Positions 24,949-33,831 of a stretch of DNA of 38,704 bases are shown here, in pieces. The stretch comes from JBMTVN01 sp046047235 (GTDB taxonomy: Bacteria; Verrucomicrobiota; Verrucomicrobiia; Limisphaerales; JAHDYP01). The DNA lies in the NCBI GenBank assembly GCA_046047235.1, contig JBJOII010000090.1, forward strand, positions 1 to 38,704, in the 5' to 3' direction. Both the position numbers and the translations under genes were made by a program. The notes beneath the pieces are model-generated. The model did no database searches. It was not told where the DNA came from and saw only the letters and a list, made by a program, of their open reading frames with translations. Every line of letters starts with the position of its first letter. Within the stretch, counting starts at the first letter, position 1.

Positions 24949-26229
24949 ATGAACGCTGAGTTTCTGGCCATTCTTGAATTTTGGGAACGTGAGAAGGGAA
25001 TCCAAAAAGACGTGCTAATCAACGCCGTCGAGGAAGCCCTGCTCTCCGCTGCCAAAAAAGCCGTAGGTCCCGCACGCGACCTGCGGGTAAGCATCGACCC
25101 TAAGTCAGGCGATATCAAAGCCTTCGCCCGACTCGTCGTCGCAGAAAAGGTCATCTCCAAACACGACCAAATCTCCGTCTTCGACGCCCGCCGCATCAAA
25201 CCCGAAGCCCAGCCCGGCGACGAAGTCGAAAAAGAAGTCACCCCCGCTAACTTCGGCCGCATCGCCTCTCAAAACGCCAAACAGGCCCTAATGCAGCATA
25301 TCCGCCGCGCCGAAAAAGAACTCATCTTCGCCGAGTTCAAAGATCGCGCCGGGGATATCGTCAGCGGAACCGTCCGACGCTTCGAACGCTCCGATGTCTG
25401 CGTCGACCTCGGCCGCTACGAAGCTACCCTCCCCAACCGTGAACGCGTCCCCACCGAAGAATACCAAATCGGAGAACGCGTCCGCTGCTTCGTCAAGGCC
25501 GTCGAAAATACCATTCACGGCCCTGAAATCATCCTCTCCCGCGCCGACCCACAGTTCGTCATCAAGCTGTTCAAGGTCGAAGTCTCCGAAATCAACGACG
25601 GCACCATCGAAATCAAAGGCATCGCCCGCGAACCCGGCTTCCGTACCAAACTCGCCGTCTTCTCCAGTGACCCCCGCGTCGACCCCGTCGGCGCTTGCGT
25701 CGGCCTCCGCGGACAACGCGTCAAAAATATCGTCCGCGAACTCAATAACGAAAAGGTCGATATCATCAAGTGGGACCGGGATATCCGCACTTTCATCACC
25801 AATGCCCTCGCCCCAGCGAAAATCAAAAACTTCGAAATCATCGAAGGTACCTCCAGCGTAAAAGTGGTCGTCAGCCAAGACCAACTCTCCCTCGCCATCG
25901 GTAAACGCGGGCAAAACGCCCGGCTCACCTCCAAACTCACGGGCTGGCACGTCGATATCGAGCCAGAAGCCGTCGCCGAAGTCACCTTCGACGACAAGGT
26001 CGCCGCCGCTATCGCTGCCGTGGCACAAATCCCCGGAATCACCTCAGCCCAAGCCGACGTGCTCGTCCATGCCGGCTTCCTCTGTCTGGAAGACCTCCTC
26101 CAAGCCGAAACCGAGGACCTCCAGGAAATCCCCGGCATCGGAGACCAGGCCGCCGCCATCATAGAGGCCGTCCAGTCCGAAGCCCAACAGCGAAATGCCT
26201 TACCCGGGGACGATAACCCCTCAACCTAA
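24949..26229 (+). CDS. nusA: Transcription termination/antitermination factor NusA
   Basis: A 426-residue RNA-polymerase-associated factor controlling pausing, termination and antitermination. Domains in order: N-terminal domain (1-125), S1 (about 130-200, SGTVRRFERSDVCVDLG), KH1 (VGACVGLRGQRVKNIVREL), KH2 (LAIGKRGQNARLTSKL), then a single helix-hairpin-helix acidic repeat (about 360-415, EIPGIGDQAAAIIEA). The first gene of the usual nusA-infB-rbfA-nrnA-truB operon. The rimP gene that normally precedes nusA is missing here; the divergent histidinol phosphatase is in its place. A weak purine-rich ribosome site (GAACGAGAC) touches the ATG. Confidence 0.96.
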   Translation: MNAEFLAILEFWEREKGIQKDVLINAVEEALLSAAKKAVGPARDLRVSIDPKSGDIKAFARLVVAEKVISKHDQISVFDARRIKPEAQPGDEVEKEVTPANFGRIASQNAKQALMQHIRRAEKELIFAEFKDRAGDIVSGTVRRFERSDVCVDLGRYEATLPNRERVPTEEYQIGERVRCFVKAVENTIHGPEIILSRADPQFVIKLFKVEVSEINDGTIEIKGIAREPGFRTKLAVFSSDPRVDPVGACVGLRGQRVKNIVRELNNEKVDIIKWDRDIRTFITNALAPAKIKNFEIIEGTSSVKVVVSQDQLSLAIGKRGQNARLTSKLTGWHVDIEPEAVAEVTFDDKVAAAIAAVAQIPGITSAQADVLVHAGFLCLEDLLQAETEDLQEIPGIGDQAAAIIEAVQSEAQQRNALPGDDNPST

Positions 26230-26285
26230 CCAGCTTTGACGCGGGAAAAACCCGCCCCGCCCAATTAAGGGCACTCCGACTCTGT

Positions 26286-28874
26286 ATGCCTGTTAGAATC
26301 TACGACATCGCCAAAAAGCTTGGGATCGAAAGCAAGGAAGTCTTGGCCAAGGCCAAAGACCTCGGTATCACCAACGCCAAGGTCCCTTCCAGCTCGCTCG
26401 ACAAGATCACTGCAGCATACCTAGAGGAACAGCTCGGCGGCACGGAATCCCCCCCCCCGGCAGAACCAGCACCCCCGCCCGCCCCTGAACCCGTCATCCT
26501 CGTCACCGCCCCGCCTGAGCCTGAGCCTGAACCGGAACCCGAGCCTGAACCCGAACCGCAACCGGAGCCCGCGAAGGCGGAAGAACCGGAAATTTCACCG
26601 GAGCCGGAACCCGAACCCGAGCCCGCACCACAGGAACCATCTCCAGAAGCCGCTGAGCCCGTGGCCACGATCGAACCTGAGACCGCCCCCGCTGCGGAAT
26701 CCATCGAACCTCCCGCCGCAGAAGAAGTAACCCGAGAACCAGCCCAGGTCGCTGAAGCTCCGGCAACGCAAGCCGAGGAACCCCCTCAGCCCGCCACCCC
26801 CTCCGTGGCTCAAACAGAATCCCCCGCCCCCGCAGCAGAGGCTCACCCAAAACCTGCCCACCCCCCAAAACACCCGCCCAAACCCGCCGTGGGAATCGGC
26901 GGACTCGTGGGCCGTATCAATCTCCCCACCTCCGGAAGACCCAGCGGACGCGACCGGAACCAACGCCCCAACCGACGCGAAAACCAACAGCAACGGCAAC
27001 AAAATCGCCCCCCACAACAACGCCAAGAGTCCAAACCCGCACAACCCGGCCTCGGCAAGTTCGTCCCCCCAACCACAGGCGAAATCATCACGCTCAAACC
27101 CCCCATCGTGGTGCGTGACCTCGCAGAAAAACTCAACCGGAAACCTTTCCAGATCATCGCCGACCTCATGGAACTCGGCGTGTTCGCCACAGTCAACCAG
27201 GCAGTCGACGAGCCTTACGCCCAACGCGTCTGCGCCAAACATGGCTTCCGCTTCGAAGTCGAAAAACGCGAACGCGGCGCCGGTATCGTCCACGCACCCA
27301 AGAAACCGAAGGAAGTCCAGGTCCAGGATAAACCTGAAGACCTCCGCCCTCGACCGCCCGTCATCACCATCATGGGCCACGTCGATCACGGCAAAACTAC
27401 CCTGCTCGACGTCATTCGCAAAACCAACGTCGTCGCCAAGGAAGCCGGCGGGATCACCCAGCACATCGGCGCCTACACAATTTCTATCCCCCACCCGGAA
27501 CGTAAAAAGGACCTGCAGCAAATCACCTTCCTCGATACCCCGGGCCACGCCGCCTTCACCTCCATGCGTGCCCGCGGCGCCAATGTCACGGATATCGTCG
27601 TGCTCGTCGTAGCCGCAAACGATGGCGTCATGCCCCAAACCCGAGAAGCCATCAACCACGCAGCCGATGCCAAGGTCCCCCTGGTCGTAGCCGTCAATAA
27701 ATGCGACGTCCCCGGCGCCAACCCCATGCGCGCCCGCCAGCAACTCCAGGAACTGGGCCTAGTCTGCGAAGAATGGGGCGGTAGCACCATCTTCGTCGAT
27801 ATCTCAGCCCTCCAAAAACAGGGCATCGATAAACTCCTCGAAATGCTCGTGCTCCAGGCCGAAATCCTCGAGCTCAAGGCTAACCCAAACCGTAAAGCCC
27901 TCGGAAACGTCATCGAATCAGGCCTCGAAGCCGGCGGCCCCGTAGCCACCGTACTCGTACGCAATGGCACACTCAAACTCGGTGACTCCATCCTCGCAGG
28001 CCCCTACTACGGACGAATCCGCGCCCTCATCAATGAGGATGGGAAACGCGTCAAGGATGCCGGCCCGTCCGTAGCCGTCAAGGTGCTCGGCCTCAATGGC
28101 GTCCCGGAAGCGGGACTCGACTTCACCGTCCGCGAAAACCTCAAGGAAGCGGAAGCCATCGGTGAAAAACGCCGCGAAGAAGCCCGTACGGAACAAAACA
28201 AATCCACCAACCGCAAAACGGTTGACGACATCCTCTTCGATATCGGCAACGCCGACGCCAAGGTCCTCAAGATCATCGTCAAAGCCGATGCACAAGGATC
28301 CGCCGAGGCCATCGTGCAGTCCCTCCAGCAAATCAAGTCGGAGAAGGCCTCGCTCGAAGTCGTCCACAGCGCCGTCGGCCCCGTCACCGAAAATGACGTC
28401 AATATCGCCGCCTCGTCGCCGAAGAATACCATCATCCTCGGCTTCCATACCCGTATCGATAGTAGCGCCGCCAGCGCCGCCAAACGACACGGCGTCGCGA
28501 TCAAACTCTACGCCATCATCTACGAACTGATCGATGAGGTGAAACTCGCCATGGCCGGTCTCCTCGACCCCATGGACAAGGAAGTCACCACCGGCACCGC
28601 CGAAGTCCGCCAGGTGTTCGAACTCTCCAAGGGCGGCAGCGTGGCCGGTTGCGTCGTCACCAACGGCCGTATCACGAAAGGCAAAATGCGCCTGCGCCGC
28701 CGCTCAGAAATCGTCTTCGCCGGTATGTCCGCCTCCCTGCGCCGGTTCCAGGATGAAGTGCACGAAGTCCGCTCCGGCCTGGAATGCGGTATCCGCCTCG
28801 ATGGCTTCAATGAAATCCGTATCGGCGATGTCATCGAATGCTACGCCATCGAAAAAATCGCCCAGGAACTCTGA
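26286..28874 (+). CDS. infB: Translation initiation factor IF-2
   Basis: A GTPase of 862 residues that brings fMet-tRNA to the 30S subunit. N-terminal IF2_N motif (VRIYDIAKKLGIESKEVL) at residues 3-50, then a low-complexity linker (about 55-250) dominated by Pro-Glu dipeptide repeats and later by Arg/Gln, a second IF2_N (about 268-320), the G domain with G1 GHVDHGKTT (364-372), DTPGH (417-421) and NKCD (471-474), and C-terminal domains II-IV. The linker is longer than in many bacteria. A run of ten Cs at 26449-26458 encodes Ser-Pro-Pro-Pro at its start. The gene lies 56 bases after nusA and 15 before rbfA. Confidence 0.97.
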   Translation: MPVRIYDIAKKLGIESKEVLAKAKDLGITNAKVPSSSLDKITAAYLEEQLGGTESPPPAEPAPPPAPEPVILVTAPPEPEPEPEPEPEPEPQPEPAKAEEPEISPEPEPEPEPAPQEPSPEAAEPVATIEPETAPAAESIEPPAAEEVTREPAQVAEAPATQAEEPPQPATPSVAQTESPAPAAEAHPKPAHPPKHPPKPAVGIGGLVGRINLPTSGRPSGRDRNQRPNRRENQQQRQQNRPPQQRQESKPAQPGLGKFVPPTTGEIITLKPPIVVRDLAEKLNRKPFQIIADLMELGVFATVNQAVDEPYAQRVCAKHGFRFEVEKRERGAGIVHAPKKPKEVQVQDKPEDLRPRPPVITIMGHVDHGKTTLLDVIRKTNVVAKEAGGITQHIGAYTISIPHPERKKDLQQITFLDTPGHAAFTSMRARGANVTDIVVLVVAANDGVMPQTREAINHAADAKVPLVVAVNKCDVPGANPMRARQQLQELGLVCEEWGGSTIFVDISALQKQGIDKLLEMLVLQAEILELKANPNRKALGNVIESGLEAGGPVATVLVRNGTLKLGDSILAGPYYGRIRALINEDGKRVKDAGPSVAVKVLGLNGVPEAGLDFTVRENLKEAEAIGEKRREEARTEQNKSTNRKTVDDILFDIGNADAKVLKIIVKADAQGSAEAIVQSLQQIKSEKASLEVVHSAVGPVTENDVNIAASSPKNTIILGFHTRIDSSAASAAKRHGVAIKLYAIIYELIDEVKLAMAGLLDPMDKEVTTGTAEVRQVFELSKGGSVAGCVVTNGRITKGKMRLRRRSEIVFAGMSASLRRFQDEVHEVRSGLECGIRLDGFNEIRIGDVIECYAIEKIAQEL
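26449..26458 (+). repeat. Ten-C homopolymer inside infB
   Basis: Ten consecutive Cs cover the codons for Ser55-Pro58 of IF-2. Such runs are prone to replication slippage and sequencing error; the frame is intact on both sides as given. Confidence 0.9.
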
Positions 28875-28889
28875 TTCCACCCACAGGAC

Positions 28890-29252
28890 ATGGCCTCGGT
28901 CCGCGTTCAACGCGTTCGTGAATTGATCAAACGTCAGCTCGGCGAAATGGTCCGCCGTGGACTGCCACCACAGCAGTCCGTGCTGACCTCGGTCAATGAT
29001 GTCGAACTGACCCCAGACCTCAAAAACGCCACGGTCTACGTCGGAATCATCGCCCAACACGACGAACAACAGCGTATCGTCGACACGCTCAACGAAAACC
29101 GTACCCAATACCAGGAACTCCTCGGCCGAGCAATCGTCCTCCGATATACCCCCCGCCTCTACTTTAAACTCGATACCTCCGTCGAACGCGGTAATCGTAT
29201 CCTCTCCATACTGGACGATATCGAGCGTTCCTCCGATAAACCCAACCCGTGA
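28890..29252 (+). CDS. rbfA: Ribosome-binding factor A
   Basis: A 120-residue KH-type protein that binds 30S precursors and helps 16S 5'-end maturation, needed for growth in the cold. It begins with the family's VQRVRELIKRQLGEMVRRGL, then SVNDVELTPDLKNATVYVGI, and ends with YTPRLYFKLDTSVERGNRI, the usual features and length. AGGA lies close before the ATG. Its stop codon overlaps the GTG start of the next gene in a GTGA arrangement, which implies coupled translation. Confidence 0.95.
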   Translation: MASVRVQRVRELIKRQLGEMVRRGLPPQQSVLTSVNDVELTPDLKNATVYVGIIAQHDEQQRIVDTLNENRTQYQELLGRAIVLRYTPRLYFKLDTSVERGNRILSILDDIERSSDKPNP

Positions 29253-30274
29253 GTCCCAGTCGTAATACCCTCGATCGTATCCTCGACACGATCGCACCTC
29301 TCCAACGTCTCTGTATCGTCGGCCACGTCCGACCGGATGGCGATTGTATCGGTTCCCAGTTCGCCCTCGCCCTCGCCCTCAAGGCCCAAGGCAAAAAGGT
29401 CGAATGCTGGAACCAGGACCCCGTGCCCGCAAAGTTCGCCTTCCTCGCCCCCAAAGGCCTCATGCGCCAACCGCACAAAGCCAAACCTTTCGATGCCGTC
29501 ATCGCCGTCGACTGCGCCTCAGCCCAACGTCTCGGCTCCGCCAGCCAGGCCATCCTCCCCCATACACCCGTCATCAATATCGATCACCACGCCTCCAATA
29601 CCCAATACGGCCACATCAATTGGGTCAGCCCCCACGAACCCTCCACCGGCGAACTCATCCACCAACTCATCCAACACGCTAACTGGCCCGTCACCCCAGC
29701 CATCGCCAATAACCTCTATACCGCCATCTCCACAGATACAGGCTCCTTCCAATACCCCACCACCCTCCCATCAACTCTCCAAACCGCCGCCGACCTCGTC
29801 CAACACGGAGCAAACCTCGAAATCATCGCCCAGGAAGTCTACCAATCCTTCCCCATCGCCCGTGTCGAACTCCTCCGCGAACTCTATAAACGCTTCCAAC
29901 TCCACCACGAAAACCAAACCGCCACCTTCTACCTCCGCCAATCCGACTATACCCGCACCGGCGCCTCCACCGACGATAGCGAAGGCCTCATCGATCACCT
30001 CCGCAGTATCCAACCCGTCATCGTCGCCTGCCTCTTCGAAGAAGCCGGACGCAACCTCACCCGCATCAGCCTCCGCTCCAAAGATACCCGCCTCGATGTC
30101 AACCAAATCGCCAGTCAGTTCGGCGGCGGTGGACACCGTGCAGCCGCCGGAGCCCGTATCTCCGGCTCACCAAAAACCGTGCAACAGGCCGTCCTCAACG
30201 CCATCGACCTCGCCCTCAAACACCTCCAGACCCAACCCGCCAAACGCAAAAAGACCACCTCGAAAAAGCGCTAA
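29249..30274 (+). CDS. nrnA: DHH-family oligoribonuclease / pAp phosphatase NrnA
   Basis: A 341-residue DHH/DHHA1 phosphoesterase that degrades very short RNAs and can hydrolyse 3'-phosphoadenosine 5'-phosphate. DHH motifs: HVRPDGDCIGS (from residue 26), AVDCAS, NIDHHASN and TDTGSFQY; the DHHA1 domain ends with GGGGHRAAAGARI near residue 290. A Lys/Arg-rich tail (KRKKTTSKKR) follows. GTG start within the rbfA stop (GTGA). This gene is often found between rbfA and truB in other phyla. The assignment as NrnA and not cyclic-dinucleotide phosphodiesterase rests on length and the lack of sensory domains. Confidence 0.93.
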   Translation: MSPSRNTLDRILDTIAPLQRLCIVGHVRPDGDCIGSQFALALALKAQGKKVECWNQDPVPAKFAFLAPKGLMRQPHKAKPFDAVIAVDCASAQRLGSASQAILPHTPVINIDHHASNTQYGHINWVSPHEPSTGELIHQLIQHANWPVTPAIANNLYTAISTDTGSFQYPTTLPSTLQTAADLVQHGANLEIIAQEVYQSFPIARVELLRELYKRFQLHHENQTATFYLRQSDYTRTGASTDDSEGLIDHLRSIQPVIVACLFEEAGRNLTRISLRSKDTRLDVNQIASQFGGGGHRAAAGARISGSPKTVQQAVLNAIDLALKHLQTQPAKRKKTTSKKR

Positions 30275-30297
30275 CCCACTCCAAATCGCCCCGCCCC

Positions 30298-31029
30298 ATG
30301 CTCGCATTCTCCCCCCTCGACGGCGCCCTCCTCATCGATAAACCCTCCGGCCCCACCTCCCATGACGTGGTCGCCGCTATCCGCAGAAAATTCGGAATCA
30401 AAAAGGTCGGCCACTGCGGCACCCTGGACCCCAATGCCACCGGCCTCCTCATCCTCGTCCTCGGTAAAGCCACCCGCCTCTCCGAACGACTCATGTCCGA
30501 TGACAAAGTCTACGAAGGCACTCTCAAACTCGGCGAAACAACCAGCAGCTACGACTCCGACGGCGAACTCCTCTCCTCCCTCCCCGTCCCCCTCATGACC
30601 CTCGAGGAAATCTCCGACTCCGCCCAGTCCTTCGTCGGCGACCAAATGCAGCTCCCCCCCATGGTCTCCGCCGTAAAACAAAATGGCGTGCCCCTCTATA
30701 AACTCGCCCGCAAAGGCGTCGAAGTAGAACGCAAGGAACGCTTCATCCATATCTACACGTTCAAGGTCAATACCTACGAAGAACCCTTCGCCACCTTCCG
30801 CGTCGCCTGCACCAAAGGCACCTACGTCCGAACCCTCGTCCATGACCTCGGACAAAAACTCGGCTGCGGCGCCCACCTCACCGAACTCCGCCGCTCCGTC
30901 TCAGGCAAATTCGACGTCGCCGACGCCCTCACGCTCGAACAAACTCTCTCTCTCTCGACACCCGATCTCGAGAAACGCGTCATCCCCATGCTGAAACTCG
31001 CCGCCGGCCTCACCGCAGCAGGAAAATAA
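30298..31029 (+). CDS. truB: tRNA pseudouridine-55 synthase TruB, short form
   Basis: Makes the universal pseudouridine 55 in the T-loop. Catalytic Asp D44 lies in GHCGTLDPNATGLL; also seen are LIDKPSGPTSHDVV, the YEGTLKLGETTSSYDSDG strand and GTYVRTLVHDLG. At 243 residues it ends shortly after the catalytic domain, so the C-terminal PUA or TruB_C domain of longer forms is missing or vestigial. Last gene of the nusA operon, 23 bases after nrnA; ribF and rpsO, common next genes, are absent. Confidence 0.95.
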   Translation: MLAFSPLDGALLIDKPSGPTSHDVVAAIRRKFGIKKVGHCGTLDPNATGLLILVLGKATRLSERLMSDDKVYEGTLKLGETTSSYDSDGELLSSLPVPLMTLEEISDSAQSFVGDQMQLPPMVSAVKQNGVPLYKLARKGVEVERKERFIHIYTFKVNTYEEPFATFRVACTKGTYVRTLVHDLGQKLGCGAHLTELRRSVSGKFDVADALTLEQTLSLSTPDLEKRVIPMLKLAAGLTAAGK

Positions 31030-31071
31030 ACCCCACCCCCAAGCCAATATCGATTTCGCGTCGGTTTTGCC

Positions 31072-31099
31072 TTGCCTCAAAACGCGTCCCCGATACGTT
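31072..31099 (+). promoter_or_regulatory. Candidate promoter for tRNA-Thr
   Basis: TTGCCT (31072-31077) and TACGTT (31094-31099) with a 16-base spacer; start near 31106, about 13 bases before the mature tRNA. The -10 match is weak. Confidence 0.35.
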
Positions 31100-31118
31100 A
31101 ATCCCCTCTGCTGTCCAA

Positions 31119-31193
31119 GCCAGTGTAGCTCAGTGGCAGAGCAACGGTTTCGTAAACCGTAGGTCGTCGGTTCAATCCCGACCACTGGCTCCA
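31119..31193 (+). tRNA. tRNA-Thr (anticodon CGT)
   Basis: Acceptor GCCAGTG/CACTGGC, D-arm GCTC/GAGC, anticodon stem ACGGT/ACCGT with loop TTCGTAA (anticodon CGT, reading ACG), T-arm GTCGG/CCGAC with loop TTCAATC, discriminator T, and an encoded CCA at 31191-31193. Confidence 0.97.
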
Positions 31194-31265
31194 CTTCTTC
31201 CTCCTTAGCTCCCCCCCCTGCAGCCGCGGAACTGCAACTCGATCACACTCGTTTGGAAACCTGAA

Positions 31266-32297
31266 TCACCGTGCAGCTCGATACACCCGGGGATTCTCCA
31301 AGACACGAAAGAACTCCGCGCGACTTCGTTCCAAGTCGGTCTGATTTCGCGGGATGTCCAGAACATCACCTTCGGCGGCCAGCGTAAATTCAACCGCTTT
31401 CCCCTTCCAAACCGCCTCCCTGACCCGAGCTCCAGTCCAGCAGCCCGGATCATACAACCAAACCAATGGGGCACCATCCCCGAGCTGATTGGCCATTCCC
31501 AGATCGCTTCGAATGAAACCCTGCATCTCGCGACAGAATGCATTGTCAGGGAGTCCCTGGAAATGCTCGGGCCGAAAAACAGAGCCCCTCTCCCAAAAGC
31601 TGCCCGTAGCCCATTCGACCAGTCGGGTGCGCTTCGCCACAATATACGCACTCCACCCGTCCTTGCCGTTATAGCCATAAAAACTAACAGTCAGGCTGAA
31701 CACGATCACGTTTGGGGCAACGTCGGGCTCTGTCAATAGAGCGTTGGCAACCGTGGTCAACGGCCCTCCGGCTATAACGACTAGCGGACGATCAGGAGAA
31801 GCCTTGCGTGCTTCTTCCACAATCAGCCGACTCCCCGCCGTCGGCTGCACCAAGGTATCTTCAATCCTACCGCTCGCCGGCCGCTCCAGCACTCTGTCAG
31901 CCCCACGAGTCATGTCAGGAACACCGGCCAAGCCGGAACTACGGGCCAGCACCAGCGCCTTCTCAGCGTCAGCCAGGCACTGCTCCATAGAATACTGGTA
32001 ACCGCTCTCCCAGTCCCACATGTCCCGGGTAACCACGTTGCCTACCAGACGCGCCCGTCCAAGACTGGCCTGCGCCCACAGGTAGTTGTTGTCAAATACA
32101 TCAAACCACCAGTCGTTGTCGTAGAGAATCGGGTTGCCTCCGTCCACCCCCTCAATCACCACACCCCCGTCCCCAACACGATACTCCGGCACAATCGCCT
32201 GCCCAGTGGCCACGCTCAACACCATCCCCACCAAGGCTGCCCACCCAAACGCACAACCAAGCCGGGCGCGGATTCCAGACACTCGCTCCTGACGCAT
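31266..32297 (-). CDS. Secreted protein with nucleoside-hydrolase-like fold
   Basis: A 343-residue exported protein. Signal peptide at residues 1-34 (basic start, hydrophobic core, ending TGQA). The rest resembles distant inosine/uridine-preferring nucleoside hydrolases: an Asp-rich entry strand (ILYDNDWWFDVFDN, where the classical family has DxDxGxDD), PDMTRGADRVLERP, and PLVVIAGGPLTTVANALL like the family's GPLTNLA strand. The canonical calcium-binding Asp cluster is only partly kept, so the reaction is uncertain; DUF1593-type sugar-active relatives are an alternative. I start at 32297 because the signal peptide begins there; the upstream extension is Cys/Arg-rich and unlike a protein. Base skew is weaker than in its neighbours, and tRNA-Thr lies beside it. 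Confidence 0.65.
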   Translation of the reverse strand: MRQERVSGIRARLGCAFGWAALVGMVLSVATGQAIVPEYRVGDGGVVIEGVDGGNPILYDNDWWFDVFDNNYLWAQASLGRARLVGNVVTRDMWDWESGYQYSMEQCLADAEKALVLARSSGLAGVPDMTRGADRVLERPASGRIEDTLVQPTAGSRLIVEEARKASPDRPLVVIAGGPLTTVANALLTEPDVAPNVIVFSLTVSFYGYNGKDGWSAYIVAKRTRLVEWATGSFWERGSVFRPEHFQGLPDNAFCREMQGFIRSDLGMANQLGDGAPLVWLYDPGCWTGARVREAVWKGKAVEFTLAAEGDVLDIPRNQTDLERSRAEFFRVLENPRVYRAAR

Positions 32298-32589
32298 AAA
32301 GAGTAATCTGCCCACCCCGCCCTTGGCATTCAAGGACCTACCTGTCCAGAACCCGAGCCGCCAGTCTACCCCCGGATTCAACCCTGCCAACGGCATCCTT
32401 CGACTGGAAGTCGACGACCCCCGAGACCGTCGCCCCCATGCGGTCCCGCAGCAACCCACGCACAACAAGGATCGCCGACCGGTACAGGAACCACCAAACC
32501 CCACACATCGCAACCCGGCCCCAATCCGTCACTGTGTTCACTCCCCAAGGATCAATCGGTGGCACGCGCCCCCCCCCATCCCGGCACTA
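32298..32589. other. Intergenic region without a recognisable gene
   Basis: I see no supported gene or terminator in this stretch between two minus-strand genes. It holds a run of nine Cs at 32569-32577. It presumably carries the promoter of the secreted nucleoside-hydrolase-like gene. Confidence 0.4.
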
Positions 32590-33633
32590 TCAATCAAAAC
32601 GATCCACCACAGCGATCCCCTCCCCGCTGAAGTCCCCCATTCCAATCAACTCCTTAACCGATTCCTCAAGCCGAACTGTCCTCCGCACCAGTAGCCGTGG
32701 GTCCATCCGCCCCTGGGCAAGGAGATCCATCAACTCCGGATATGAACGGGCCGGCATCCCATGACTACCCAGAATCTCCAGCTCCCTCGCAATCGCCAGA
32801 TGCATGGGGATCGGCGGATCCCTCTCCTCGCCCAACATTAAGCCTACCTGCACATGCCGACCCCGCTTCCGTAAACAAGCAACTGAATTTCGGCAAGTCA
32901 CCCGGCTCCCGAGTGCGTCCAACGACAAGTGAGCCCCGCCGCCAGTAACCTCAAGGATCGCTCCGGGAACATCCTCCACCTCCCGCGCATTCAAGCACTT
33001 CACGGCACCCAGGTTCGCCGCCATGGCCAACGCCTCGGGCTTTACATCGACCACAATCACCCGCCCCCCAAAGGCCGCCGCAATCATCACGGCACTCAAC
33101 CCAACACCCCCACACCCGTGGATGGCCACCCACTCCCCCGCCTGAACCCGACCCTGCTGCACAACCGCACGATAGGACGTCGTAAAACGACACCCCAGGC
33201 TGGCGGCGGCCACATAATCCAGTTCATCCGGCAATCTCACCAGATTCAGGTCAGCATGCGGTAAAGCCACCAGCTCAGCAAAGGAACCCCACGCCGTAAA
33301 TCCCGGCTGGAAACCATGATCGCATATGTGCAGATCCCCCACGCGGCAAGGACCGCATTCACCACACCCTACAGCAAAAGGAACGGTTACCCGATCTCCA
33401 ACCTGCCACCTCTTAACCCCCTTCCCAACCGCCGCCACCTCCCCAGCCAACTCATGCCCGGGCACATGCGGCAGGGATACATCCGGGTCATGGCCCATCC
33501 ACCCATGCCAGTCGCTCCGGCAAATCCCCGTCGCCCGCACGCGCACCACCACCCCTCCCTCGGCAGGTTCAGGATCAGGTAAATCCACCACCCGCATCGC
33601 CCCACCAAATTCTTCGAAATAGACCGCGCGCAT
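32590..33633 (-). CDS. Zinc-dependent alcohol dehydrogenase (MDR family)
   Basis: A 347-residue medium-chain dehydrogenase oxidising an alcohol or polyol with NAD(P). Catalytic zinc ligands C38 (GICRSDWHG), H60-E61 (PGHELAGEV) and C148 (SLGCRFTTSY); structural zinc at C90, C93, C96 and C104 (GCGECGPC...IC). The Rossmann fold shows HGCGGVGLSAVMIAAAFG followed by VVDVKPE, where the Asp suggests NAD rather than NADP. Family members of this type act on aliphatic alcohols or sugar alcohols; the substrate cannot be told. GGGGTC lies before the ATG. It is transcribed in the same direction as the flanking genes but is separated by a terminator from the upstream secreted protein. Confidence 0.92.
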   Translation of the reverse strand: MRAVYFEEFGGAMRVVDLPDPEPAEGGVVVRVRATGICRSDWHGWMGHDPDVSLPHVPGHELAGEVAAVGKGVKRWQVGDRVTVPFAVGCGECGPCRVGDLHICDHGFQPGFTAWGSFAELVALPHADLNLVRLPDELDYVAAASLGCRFTTSYRAVVQQGRVQAGEWVAIHGCGGVGLSAVMIAAAFGGRVIVVDVKPEALAMAANLGAVKCLNAREVEDVPGAILEVTGGGAHLSLDALGSRVTCRNSVACLRKRGRHVQVGLMLGEERDPPIPMHLAIARELEILGSHGMPARSYPELMDLLAQGRMDPRLLVRRTVRLEESVKELIGMGDFSGEGIAVVDRFD

Positions 33634-33767
33634 GACCCCAAGCTACGCGCGATCGAGGGAAACAGCCAACCCGCAAACCCCGCATCCCATTCAAGCAGAT
33701 CCAGCACAACGCCCCCCCGAAGACACAAAGACCTGCCCAGCTGAACAATCAACCACGCACCTCATAC

Positions 33768-33811
33768 AAAAAAAGGCCGGAGACGCCTGCAACTGCCAGG
33801 CACCTCCGGCC
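33768..33811 (-). terminator. Strong Rho-independent terminator
   Basis: On the minus strand a long hairpin with outer arms GGCCGGAG/CTCCGGCC and an inner GCCTG/CAGGC pairing is followed by seven Ts (33774-33768). It lies about 20 bases after the stop of the 640-residue secreted protein and closes that unit. Confidence 0.92.
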
Positions 33812-33831
33812 CGCTAACCGATAACCCAACC

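Noticed and set aside
26595..27743. Minus-strand open frame opposite infB
   Set aside because: Gly/Phe/Asp-rich shadow of IF-2; no motifs.
31119..31193. tRNA-Thr as an attachment site for an integrated element
   Set aside because: No integrase and no second copy of the tRNA 3' end noticed by eye downstream in the window.
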